Part shown: positions 18,903 through 27,275 of the stretch, piece after piece
How positions within the stretch are numbered: the stretch's first letter is position 1
How the letters are laid out: every line of letters starts with the position of its first letter
Notes under the pieces: generated by a model
The model's input: the letters and a program-made list of their open reading frames with translations, nothing else
What the model was told of the DNA's origin: nothing
The model's database searches: none
DNA from: Terriglobia bacterium
GTDB lineage: Bacteria; Acidobacteriota; Terriglobia; UBA7540
Direction of reading: 5' to 3'
Assembly (NCBI GenBank): GCA_035712365.1
Contig: DASTAW010000020.1
Span: forward strand, 1-64,000
Length of the DNA stretch: 64,000 bases
Program-made: the position numbers and the translations under genes

Positions 18903-18932
18903 ATTCTAGCGTTGATGGCTGCGTGGTGTCAA
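18903..18932 (-). promoter_or_regulatory. Sigma-70 promoter of the rplU operon
   Basis: TTGACA (18927-18932) and TAGAAT (18903-18908) on the minus strand with an 18-base spacer, about 37 bases upstream of the L21 start. It is a near-consensus promoter well placed for the ribosomal and housekeeping operon. Confidence 0.7.
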
Positions 18933-18971
18933 CGCGCCCAGCCCGTTGCACACCGCTTTGATGGACAAGTC

Positions 18972-19118
18972 CTAACGCGAAGGGCCTTTGGGATCGGCGG
19001 CCTTCACCGGCCTTTTGGATTTGATCGGCGGCTGAGCCTTCAGCCGCGCTTTGAGCAGCTCAGACTTCCGGTCCGTCCGCTTGCCGAGCTTTTGATTAAC
19101 AAATCTGCCCTTGCTCAT
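18972..19118 (-). CDS. Possible small basic protein of 48 residues
   Basis: A short open frame on the minus strand encodes a very Lys/Arg-rich protein beginning MSKGRFVNQKLGKRTDRKSE and ending with PVKAADPKGPSR. It contains one Asn-Gln-Lys segment and no Cys. Codon choice is GC-rich at third positions, like real genes here. The ribosome site is weak (GTAGAAG). It might be a ribosome- or nucleic-acid-associated peptide given its charge and its position upstream of rplU, but that is inference, and it could be chance. Confidence 0.4.
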   Translation of the reverse strand: MSKGRFVNQKLGKRTDRKSELLKARLKAQPPIKSKRPVKAADPKGPSR

Positions 19119-19327
19119 GCTTCTACCGTCAGTTCATTTTACACCGTGAACTCGGCTGACTGTCGCGGTCCTCGCTTTCCAGTGCCTGCCTGGCCGTTGT
19201 GTTCGGCGTGTTTGTACGTCTGCCCTGCCTCGTCCCATGAAACTTGATATCCTGAAAGAGAAGCAGGTTGGTACGGTGGCTGCCCGGCATTTAGGGAACA
19301 AGTCTGTTGGTCGAGAGGGGGTGGCGC

Positions 19328-20266
19328 TTGGAGACGAAGGACAATCGGTTGGAGGCGCTGAAAGCAGTAATTCGCAAAACCACGATTGTTGAATCCAGCC
19401 GGCTTTCGAAAGCCCTGGGAGCAAGGATCATTCTGGCCAATGAGTCCTTCCAGCACACCGGCAGCTTTAAGTTTCGCGCGGCGTACAACGTGGTGATGCA
19501 TGCCGAGGCAGACCTGTTCCTCACAGCGTCGTCAGGAAATTTTGGGCAGGCGCTGGCCTTTGCGTGCCAGTTGCTGGGGAAGTCCTGCGTCGTGGTGATG
19601 CCCTCGAATTCGTCCCAGGTAAAAGTGAATGCCGTGCGAGGTTATGGGGGTAAGGTGGAACTGGTTGACGTAACAGCCCAGCCACGCTGGGACCGGGTTT
19701 GGGAACTGGCGAAGGAACATCCGGACGCCTATGTCGCCAGTCCGTATGACGATCCGTACGTGATTGAAGGGAACAGCAGCCTGGGAAGGGAACTGGCCGC
19801 CCTGGAATACAACCTAGACGGCATCGTCGTTCCGATCGGTGGCGGCGGGCTGGCGTCAGGGGTCGTGGCAGGACTCCGGGAAGCGAAGCACTCCGTTCCG
19901 GTGATCGGAGCGGAGCCGCTTCTGGCAAACGATGCCGCACTCTCGCTCAAAGAGGGTCAGATTGTTTCCAACGAAAGCGAGCCGCAGACGATCGCTGACG
20001 GTGCGCGGACTATTTCCCTCGGCGACCGCAACTGGGAGATCCTAAGTACCGGCCTGCAGAAGATTGTAGAAGTTCCCGAGGAAAAGATCGCGGAAGGATT
20101 GCGCGTGCTCTTCAGTCTGGCCAATTTGAAGGTGGAACCGACGGGAGCGCTTGCCGTCGGGGCAATCCTGACGGAGCCCAAAAGCTTTGCGGACCAGACT
20201 GTCTGCTGCGTGGTGAGTGGCGGGAACGTTGACCCGCAGGTCTATTCGCGGCTGTTGCTGGAGTAG
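19328..20266 (+). CDS. PLP-dependent threonine/serine dehydratase-family protein
   Basis: About 312 residues of fold-type II PLP enzyme. The Schiff-base Lys is in HTGSFKFRAA, phosphate is held by the loop PIGGGGLASG, and SSGNFGQALAFACQLLG binds substrate. The likely reaction is deamination of Thr or Ser, though related racemases share these motifs. It lacks the C-terminal ACT domain of biosynthetic IlvA. The TTG start after AGGGGGTGG was chosen over a TTG seven codons earlier. Confidence 0.85.
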   Translation: METKDNRLEALKAVIRKTTIVESSRLSKALGARIILANESFQHTGSFKFRAAYNVVMHAEADLFLTASSGNFGQALAFACQLLGKSCVVVMPSNSSQVKVNAVRGYGGKVELVDVTAQPRWDRVWELAKEHPDAYVASPYDDPYVIEGNSSLGRELAALEYNLDGIVVPIGGGGLASGVVAGLREAKHSVPVIGAEPLLANDAALSLKEGQIVSNESEPQTIADGARTISLGDRNWEILSTGLQKIVEVPEEKIAEGLRVLFSLANLKVEPTGALAVGAILTEPKSFADQTVCCVVSGGNVDPQVYSRLLLE

Positions 20267-20339
20267 AGGGAGCGTCGCCAACAACCCTGCGTGGCCACGG
20301 CGCGGCAACCCATGGTCAGAGGACCAATTGACTGGCGTT

Positions 20340-21443
20340 TTAATATCGGTTGCTGGGAACAACGAAAGTCCGGGACATCCGATCATGCCAGGTGAGCCCC
20401 TCGGCATCCACGGCTGCCCATATAAATCCCAACATCAGGGCAGACATTGAAACCAGATACCCGAAGCCCCGCCAGACGCAGTCGGAAAACCGCGGTGGAT
20501 TGCCGTCGAAAGTTATCACCTCGAGCCCGGTCCACATCAGCCCAGGCGTGGCCGAGGCCATCGCCGTACAGCCGGTGAAGTACACGAAGACAAAAAAACC
20601 GGCAGCCAGAGCGGTTATGCCTGTCGATAGTGGCCCGAAAGAAAATTTCCCGCCCACTTTCCAGACGATCAACCCGTATACAACTGCTCCCGCCAGGAGA
20701 ATAAGGGCGTCAATCAGCCCGGCATAAAATCGAGTTTTCATTTGGGCGATGGACACCCCTGACGGCTCAGGTTCTTCCACGGCTGAGGAGGAATCCACGA
20801 ACGGCCCGAGTTCAATTTCCAAAGGAGCTGTCTCGGAGCGAAGGACTGGAGGCGGCGCGGGCGGAGCGGCGGGGGCCTCAACTTCTTCCTCCATAAAAGC
20901 TGACTCAAAGCTGCGCATTCCAAAGGAAGGGGGCGCCGATCCTATTCTGGGCCTCAGCCGGTCATCCGAGCCGCCCCCGCGGAAGTCCAGAATGTGAGGC
21001 CGGACGTCTTCCGGCTTGGAAACTGTCGGCCCAAAATCCAGATTGAGCGCGTTACTCCGGCTTTCCTCTTCCTTTTGAAGCCGGGCGCGCCGCTGACGAT
21101 ACTCCTGTACGCGGTCCGCGAGATCGGAGTGCCAGGGAGACGCCCCCTGGTCTGGTGGAGGCGGCTCGATCGGTTTTTCAGGTTCAGGTTTAATCGGGTC
21201 AGGAGGCAGGGCTTGGGGTTGCAGTTCTACATCCAGGCTCCCGGGTTCCTCTCCCCTCAGATCGGTCTGGTCCAGGGGAGACTCGGATTCCGGCGTCTCC
21301 GGCGGTCTTGATCCATTGCCCGCGCGGTGGAACAGCGGCGGAATTCCCTCAGTCTGGCCGTTGACCTGGGTGAACTCGTGCCCGCATTTCTTGCACTGTT
21401 CATTACCGGGAAAACTGATAAACCCACACGTAGGACATTTCAC
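20340..21443 (-). CDS. Zinc-ribbon and RDD-domain membrane protein
   Basis: This protein of about 367 residues has three parts. At the N-terminus is a zinc ribbon with two CxxC pairs (CPTC, CKKC). The middle, about 200 residues, is Pro/Glu-rich and probably disordered. The C-terminus is an RDD domain with hydrophobic helices (LIDALILLAGAVVYGLIVWKV, GITALAAGFFVFVYFTG, SMSALMLGFIWAAV) and the family Arg/Asp residues (RFYAGLIDA, WHDRMSRTFVV). Function is unknown; RDD proteins are often suggested to be transporters. The GTG start after GGGGTG was chosen. Confidence 0.8.
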   Translation of the reverse strand: MKCPTCGFISFPGNEQCKKCGHEFTQVNGQTEGIPPLFHRAGNGSRPPETPESESPLDQTDLRGEEPGSLDVELQPQALPPDPIKPEPEKPIEPPPPDQGASPWHSDLADRVQEYRQRRARLQKEEESRSNALNLDFGPTVSKPEDVRPHILDFRGGGSDDRLRPRIGSAPPSFGMRSFESAFMEEEVEAPAAPPAPPPVLRSETAPLEIELGPFVDSSSAVEEPEPSGVSIAQMKTRFYAGLIDALILLAGAVVYGLIVWKVGGKFSFGPLSTGITALAAGFFVFVYFTGCTAMASATPGLMWTGLEVITFDGNPPRFSDCVWRGFGYLVSMSALMLGFIWAAVDAEGLTWHDRMSRTFVVPSNRY

Positions 21444-21554
21444 TGCGACCGGACACCCCTTTCGAGCATCCAACTAAAGTTCCCACAACATCTTAACAAA
21501 TTCATGCGCGTCAAGAAAGCTTTTGCGGGTAGAATACGAGCTTTGATAAACGTG

Positions 21555-23903
21555 ATGGGACCTATTGGCCGTTTTCCCAACCGACAAACATCTCACCAAA
21601 TCAGGCCGCTAATCCTCGCCGTCTGGCTCCTGTTTTCACTTTCCTCCAATCTGTTGGGTCAATCGCTGCCGGCCGTCCCTTCCACGCTGTCGGACCAGTC
21701 GCCTACGGTCACCGTGCATGCAGACTCCCAGGAAATACAGGGGAACATCTATCTGTTGCACGGTCACGTAATTGTGACTTACCAGGACATGCAGGTCACA
21801 TCTGACCAGGCTTCGTATGACCAGTCAACCGGCCAGGTGACTGCCACCGGTCATGTGGTTTACAACGACTCGACGGCCCACCTGGAAGCGGCCGAACTTC
21901 ACTACAACGTCCCAACCGGAAAGGGCTGGTTCCTGAACGGCAAAGGTTACATCCGCCGCCCGCATCTGAAGCATCGCCCGGGCGTCATAGAGACAGAAAA
22001 CCCATTTTTTGTGCAGGCCAGGATTGTTGAGAAACTGAACCAGGCCGCCTACAAGATTTCCGATGGCCGTGTCACCACCTGCCCGTGCGAGAACACGGGA
22101 TGGTCCATCAGCACCGGCAGCGCGTCGATCAAGGCCGGGGACAAAGTGATTGCCCACAACAATGTGTTTCGTTTTCTTCGCGTGCCGGTGCTTTATTTTC
22201 CCGTGCTGGTAGACTCCATCGCCCCCCGGCCCCGGCAAAGCGGTTTCTTGCTGCCGACCGTCGGCAACTCCTCGCAGAAGGGATTCACTTTTGGCGACGG
22301 TTTTTATTGGGCCATGAATCGCAGTGCGGACCTGACGCTGGGCGTGGTGAATTACAGCACGCGAGGCCTGGGAGGAAGCGGAGAATTCCGCGCGCGCCCA
22401 AGCGCCGACAGCAGCTTTGACGTCAGCGCTTTCGGCGTAAGCGATCGAGGGCCGGCGGGTTCCCCGGAACTGGCGGCGCCGGGGGAGAGCATCAGGGCCA
22501 TCGGCCAGGCGGACCACGTCTGGGCGGGATTTCGCGGCGTGGTCAACGTGGATTACGCCAGTTCGCTGGCCTTCCGGGAAGCCTTTGCCAACAACTTTAC
22601 GCAGGCCGTCACTTCAGAGGCGCGGCAAACGGGGTTCCTGACGAAGAACTTTGATGCCTACAGCGTCAATTTCTATCTCTCACGCTACCAGAACTTTCTG
22701 TCCACCACCGGCGGCGGCGCGAACTCCATCACCATCCGCCACACGCCCAGCTTTTCTTTGTCCGGCATGGACAGGCAGGTCGGCCACACACCCCTGTTTT
22801 TCTCTTTCGACACATCCGCCGGAGCGGTATCCCGGACCCAGCCCGATTTCGAAACTCCTAATTTTTCCGAACGGTTCAATTTTCATCCTGAGCTGACTTT
22901 GCGGATGAAACCCTTCCTGCATTTTCATGTGACGCCCTCGGGTGGTGTTTGGCTCACGCGATATGGCACCAGCCGAAAGCCGGGCGCCGCGGCCGTAGAC
23001 CGCTTCATGGGCGATTTCTCGCTCGATGTCCGGCCGCCATCCCTGGAAAAAGTATTTGCCCATCCCATCGGCGGCTACCTGGTAAAACATCTGATCGAGC
23101 CGGACATTCAATATCACCTGGTACAGGCCACTGATCCGCAGGACATCATGGACGTTGTGCGGTTCGACGCTCTGGACACCATGGCCGAAACGAATGAGAT
23201 TGAGTATTCACTGACGAACTCGATTCTGGTCCGCAAAGATGTCGCCCCCGGCCAGCCGATTCCCCAGGCGCATGAACTGGTCTCCCTGCGGCTTTCGCAA
23301 ATCTATTATTTTGATCCTACCTTCGGCGGCGCTCTCCAGCCGGGCAAGGACATCGTGTGGCAGCCCACCACGGGATTGACGGGCTTTGCTTTTGCGCAGG
23401 GCCGCAATCTTTCACCGCTGGTTTCAGTGCTCAAGCTGGCGCCTTCGTCGAGCTATGACACCGAACTGCGCGCGGACTTCAGCCCCAATGGCGGCGGCGT
23501 ATTGAACGCCGGGATCACGTCCAACATGCACCGGGGACTCCTGGGACTGTCGCTGACGGATTTTTTCATCAGCCGCACGGCGGCGCAGTTGACTCCCGTT
23601 CTGCCGACCGTACCGCTATCTCAGATTCCGTCGGTCAACCTGCTGCGAACGCTGGTGACTTACGGGAACGTAGACCATAATGGTTTCAGCGGCGCGGCCG
23701 GAGTTGACTACAACTTCGTGGAGCGTATCGCACATCAGACCGTTGGACAGGCAGGTTACCGTTTCTCCTGCTTTGCCGTGAATGTCGAGTATCGAAGGTT
23801 CTCGCTGGGTCCGCTGCGGCGCGAAAACGAATTCCGCGTGGCCATTTCACTGGCGAATGTCGGGACCTTCGGAAATCTTCGCCAAAACGAGCGCTTGTAT
23901 TAG
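21555..23903 (+). CDS. lptD: LPS-assembly outer-membrane protein LptD
   Basis: About 782 residues, close to the usual LptD length. A signal peptide (LILAVWLLFSLSSNLLGQ) is followed by the periplasmic OstA/LptA-like domain (VTVHADSQEIQGNIYLLHGHVIV, residues about 45-140). The rest is a large beta-barrel region (FRFLRVPVLYFPVLVDSI, SGFLLPTVGNSSQKGFTFG). It inserts lipopolysaccharide into the outer leaflet, so the organism is a true diderm. The ATG giving a standard signal length was picked; one 51 bases earlier is possible. Neither has a good ribosome site. Confidence 0.9.
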   Translation: MGPIGRFPNRQTSHQIRPLILAVWLLFSLSSNLLGQSLPAVPSTLSDQSPTVTVHADSQEIQGNIYLLHGHVIVTYQDMQVTSDQASYDQSTGQVTATGHVVYNDSTAHLEAAELHYNVPTGKGWFLNGKGYIRRPHLKHRPGVIETENPFFVQARIVEKLNQAAYKISDGRVTTCPCENTGWSISTGSASIKAGDKVIAHNNVFRFLRVPVLYFPVLVDSIAPRPRQSGFLLPTVGNSSQKGFTFGDGFYWAMNRSADLTLGVVNYSTRGLGGSGEFRARPSADSSFDVSAFGVSDRGPAGSPELAAPGESIRAIGQADHVWAGFRGVVNVDYASSLAFREAFANNFTQAVTSEARQTGFLTKNFDAYSVNFYLSRYQNFLSTTGGGANSITIRHTPSFSLSGMDRQVGHTPLFFSFDTSAGAVSRTQPDFETPNFSERFNFHPELTLRMKPFLHFHVTPSGGVWLTRYGTSRKPGAAAVDRFMGDFSLDVRPPSLEKVFAHPIGGYLVKHLIEPDIQYHLVQATDPQDIMDVVRFDALDTMAETNEIEYSLTNSILVRKDVAPGQPIPQAHELVSLRLSQIYYFDPTFGGALQPGKDIVWQPTTGLTGFAFAQGRNLSPLVSVLKLAPSSSYDTELRADFSPNGGGVLNAGITSNMHRGLLGLSLTDFFISRTAAQLTPVLPTVPLSQIPSVNLLRTLVTYGNVDHNGFSGAAGVDYNFVERIAHQTVGQAGYRFSCFAVNVEYRRFSLGPLRRENEFRVAISLANVGTFGNLRQNERLY

Positions 23904-24007
23904 TCTCGTCGATCCGATATAGGTGGTAATGATTCGGCGGCGGGATTTCCAATCGCCGTGGCGTCTGGGTCGAAGAAATTCGCATAACCGTAGCGAGGGT
24001 AGGCACC

Positions 24008-24982
24008 ATGGCATTTCCAATTCATCGGCCCCGGCGGCTGCGGCGGACAGCGCCCATCCGCGAACTGGTGAAAGAGAACCGGCTGTCTCCGCGCTCGCTG
24101 GTCTATCCGCTTTTTGCCTGCCCCGGTTCACAGGTGAAGGAAGAGATCCATTCCATGCCGGGCAACTACCGCTGGTCCGTTGACCTCCTGCTGGAAGAGT
24201 GCAAGTCTGTTTTTGATCTCGGAATTCCCGCCGTGATTCTCTTTGGAATTCCCGAGACTAAAGATGACGTCGGTTCCGGCGCCTGGGACCCGGACGGGAT
24301 TGTGCAGCGCGCCGTCCGCGCCATCAAGAAGGGCTTGCCCGATTTGCTGGTGATCTGTGATACGTGCCTCGACGAGTACACCAGCCACGGCCATTGCGGG
24401 GTGGTCAAAGATGGGGAAGTGGACAACGACTCAACGCTGGAGTTGCTGGCCAAAACTGCGCTGACCCAGGCGCAGGCCGGGGCCGACATGGTGGCGCCGT
24501 CCGACATGATGGACGGACGTGTAGGCCACATCCGGGACGAACTGGACTCGCAAGGGTTCAGCGCCATTCCCATCATGGCTTATTCCGCCAAGTATGCTTC
24601 TGCGCTCTACGGGCCCTTTCGCGAGGCAGTCGATTCATCTCCGAAGTTTGGCGACCGCCGTTCTTACCAGATGGACCCGGCCAACCAGCGGGAAGCGATG
24701 CGCGAAATCGCGCTCGACATCGAAGAGGGCGCCGACATCATCATGGTGAAACCCGCGCTCGCCTACCTGGACATTCTTGCGCTTGCTCGCCAGGCCTTCG
24801 ATGTTCCCTTTGCGGCCTACCAGGTGAGCGGAGAATTCTCCCTGGTCGAGGCCGCCGCCCGCGCCGGCTGGATTGACCGGAAGCGCACCGCCCTCGAGAT
24901 GCTGCTGTCCATCCACAGGGCAGGCGCGGACATGATTCTCACTTACTTTGCCAAGGATGTCGCTCGATGGCTGGCAAGCTGA
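24008..24982 (+). CDS. hemB: Porphobilinogen synthase (delta-aminolevulinic acid dehydratase)
   Basis: A 324-residue HemB that condenses two aminolevulinates into porphobilinogen for tetrapyrroles. The zinc-site cysteines are present in [14 protein letters not shown], and the Schiff-base lysines lie in AYSAKYASA and [18 protein letters not shown] precedes the ATG. It belongs to a plus-strand group with lptD and dacB. Confidence 0.96.
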   Translation: MAFPIHRPRRLRRTAPIRELVKENRLSPRSLVYPLFACPGSQVKEEIHSMPGNYRWSVDLLLEECKSVFDLGIPAVILFGIPETKDDVGSGAWDPDGIVQRAVRAIKKGLPDLLVICDTCLDEYTSHGHCGVVKDGEVDNDSTLELLAKTALTQAQAGADMVAPSDMMDGRVGHIRDELDSQGFSAIPIMAYSAKYASALYGPFREAVDSSPKFGDRRSYQMDPANQREAMREIALDIEEGADIIMVKPALAYLDILALARQAFDVPFAAYQVSGEFSLVEAAARAGWIDRKRTALEMLLSIHRAGADMILTYFAKDVARWLAS

Positions 24983-25028
24983 TTCGGCCTTCCGTCCATC
25001 TGATTCCACACTTCAAGGACTGCCGCTG

Positions 25029-26618
25029 ATGGCGCCTCTGCGATGCGTGCCTGGCGGGCGGTCTTCACACGCCCTGCTGCATCATTCAACCTTGCGCCTG
25101 TTCCGCGTTGCTCTCGCGATCACCGTTGTAGTTTGCGCGCTGCTCGTTCCGCTCCAGGCCGCTGCACAGTCCGACACCTTAGCTGGAAAGATCGAGTCCA
25201 TTCTTGAATCTTCGCCTGCCGGCCGGGGATTCTGGGGGATTGAAGTCGTGCGGCTTTCCGATGGCGAAATTCTCTACATGCGGAACCCGCAGCACCTCTT
25301 CCAGCCGGCCTCCAATATGAAGATGTTCACCACCTCGGCGGCGCTCAGCACGCTGGGGCCGGATTTCATTTTTCGAACCACGGTGGAGAGTTCAGCACCG
25401 CCGGACCCCCAAGGCCGCGTGCCAGACCTCATCCTCGTGGGGCGAGGCGATCCGAACCTTGGCAGCCGCGTTGTGCCTTATCAGTACAACTCACCGGAGC
25501 GCCTTCCGGCTGACCTCGACTTTGAAAAACTTGCTGACCAGATTGCGGCCAGTGGCATTCGCGAAGTCAGCGGCAATCTTTACGCGGATGACACTTATTT
25601 CGTCCATGAGCCCTACGGGACCGATTGGGCCGTGGATGACCTTGCCTGGGATTACGGAGCGCCGATCACTGCCCTGGCGTTCAATGACAATTCCTTGAGG
25701 CTCAAAATCCGTCCGGCAGCCTTCCCTGGCCCCAGGGCGCAAATCGTGATGGATGCGGGCGATGGCTACTACAAAATCGCTAGTGATGTGACGACCACGG
25801 CTTCAGGAATTCCGGCCAAAATTGAGATCAGCCGGTTTCCAGGCTCCATGGAACTTGACATCTGGGGCCACATTCCCGTGGGTTCACACGACGTGGACGA
25901 ATACATATCCATTGAGGGCCCGCCGCTGTTCATCGGTGAAATGTTCCGCAAGCTTCTGGAGCAGCGCGGCGTGAAGGTGGACGGCAAAGTGGTGGTCAGG
26001 GAGGTCATGCCTGAGGAAGCCGCCCACCGACCAGAAGCCCGAGCCCCGGAGCAGCGCGTAGTTCTGGCTGAGCATGATTCCCTCCCGCTGAGCCAGGATG
26101 TGAAGGTCACACTCAAGGTCAGCCAGAACCTGCACGCTGAAATGCTGCTGCGGACCATGTCGCAGGTTGAGCATCATCAGGGAAGCGCTGAAGACGGACT
26201 GAAGATTCTCGGTGGATTTCTGCAGAAGGTTGGGATTGCCCCCGAAGAAGTCCAGTTTGAGGACGGGTCAGGCCTGTCACGCGGAACGCTGGTGACTCCC
26301 GACGCAGTGATGAAACTCCTGCAGTTTGACGCGCGCCAACCCTGGTTTCAGGCATTTTATGATGCGCTGCCGGTGGCCGGGGTTGATGGCACCCTGGCGG
26401 ACCGGTTTCGCGGCACTCCGTTGCAAGGCCGCGTCCACGCCAAAACCGGCTCGCTCGAACACGTGAACGCGCTTTCCGGCTATATGAATTTGCCGGGAGA
26501 CCGCCGTCTGGCTTTCGTAATCATCGGAAATCAATATGCCGTCAACTGGACCGAGGCGACGAAAGTGCTTGACCAGATCGCGCTGGAGATTTACCGCCGG
26601 TACGCAGATACGCGATAA
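25029..26618 (+). CDS. dacB: D-alanyl-D-alanine carboxypeptidase/endopeptidase (PBP4 family)
   Basis: A 529-residue peptidase S13 protein with a hydrophobic signal (ALAITVVVCALLVPLQAAAQ). The active-site SxxK is PASNMK (Ser95, Lys98). The second motif lies in FEDGSGLSR, and HAKTGSLEHVNA is the KTG box. It trims or cuts peptidoglycan cross-bridges in the periplasm. The start after AGGA was chosen over one that overlaps the hemB 3' end. Confidence 0.92.
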   Translation: MAPLRCVPGGRSSHALLHHSTLRLFRVALAITVVVCALLVPLQAAAQSDTLAGKIESILESSPAGRGFWGIEVVRLSDGEILYMRNPQHLFQPASNMKMFTTSAALSTLGPDFIFRTTVESSAPPDPQGRVPDLILVGRGDPNLGSRVVPYQYNSPERLPADLDFEKLADQIAASGIREVSGNLYADDTYFVHEPYGTDWAVDDLAWDYGAPITALAFNDNSLRLKIRPAAFPGPRAQIVMDAGDGYYKIASDVTTTASGIPAKIEISRFPGSMELDIWGHIPVGSHDVDEYISIEGPPLFIGEMFRKLLEQRGVKVDGKVVVREVMPEEAAHRPEARAPEQRVVLAEHDSLPLSQDVKVTLKVSQNLHAEMLLRTMSQVEHHQGSAEDGLKILGGFLQKVGIAPEEVQFEDGSGLSRGTLVTPDAVMKLLQFDARQPWFQAFYDALPVAGVDGTLADRFRGTPLQGRVHAKTGSLEHVNALSGYMNLPGDRRLAFVIIGNQYAVNWTEATKVLDQIALEIYRRYADTR

Positions 26619-26682
26619 CGATCATTGAGATTGCGCCGCAGTTCGCTTTCCCTTTCCGCAGATGCGCATCAGAATTTTATTT

Positions 26683-27240
26683 ATGAAAACGGTCACTATC
26701 TTTGGCAGTTCGCTTCCCGGAGAAGGCACGGAGATGTACCAGCAAGCGCGACAACTGGGAGGACGTCTGGCGCAGGCGGGCTTCGCCATCTGTAACGGCG
26801 GTTACGGCGGACTGATGGAAGCGTCGGCCCGCGGAGCGCGAGAGTCCGGCGGACACACCATCGGCGTCACCTGCGACGTGTGGACCACCACGGCAAACCG
26901 CTGGATTGTGGAAGAAGTCCGCACCGCGACGTTCATGGAGCGCCTGCTCACGCTGATTGAGCGAGGTGATTCTTACGTTGTGCTGCCCGGCGGCACGGGA
27001 ACGCTGGCGGAATTAGCGCTGGTGTGGGAGATGATGAACAAGTCGGCCCTCTGCCGGGCCGTGGGCGGGCCAAAGCCGCTGCTGGTGATGCTCCCGTACT
27101 GGCGGCCAGTGATCGATTGCCTGAATCAGGAAGCCGAACTTGCCGGGCAATCAAACAGGGCAAGAGGCCCCGCCATTGAAATGATCACCACCGTCCATAC
27201 GGTGGATGAAGCTGTCGCGCGCGTGATAAAAGAGATTTAG
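26683..27240 (+). CDS. LOG-family protein (TIGR00730-type, possible cytokinin riboside phosphoribohydrolase)
   Basis: A 185-residue Rossmann-fold protein with the two LOG signatures: GGYGGLMEASARGA and PGGTGTLAEL. Family members release bases from nucleoside monophosphates or act as lysine-decarboxylase-like proteins; the substrate here is unknown. The start MKTVTIFGSSLPG matches the family, and an upstream ATG seven codons earlier is less likely. Confidence 0.85.
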   Translation: MKTVTIFGSSLPGEGTEMYQQARQLGGRLAQAGFAICNGGYGGLMEASARGARESGGHTIGVTCDVWTTTANRWIVEEVRTATFMERLLTLIERGDSYVVLPGGTGTLAELALVWEMMNKSALCRAVGGPKPLLVMLPYWRPVIDCLNQEAELAGQSNRARGPAIEMITTVHTVDEAVARVIKEI

Positions 27241-27275
27241 GAGCCCTTCTCGATGGGTGGGGTTGCATCGCTGAC

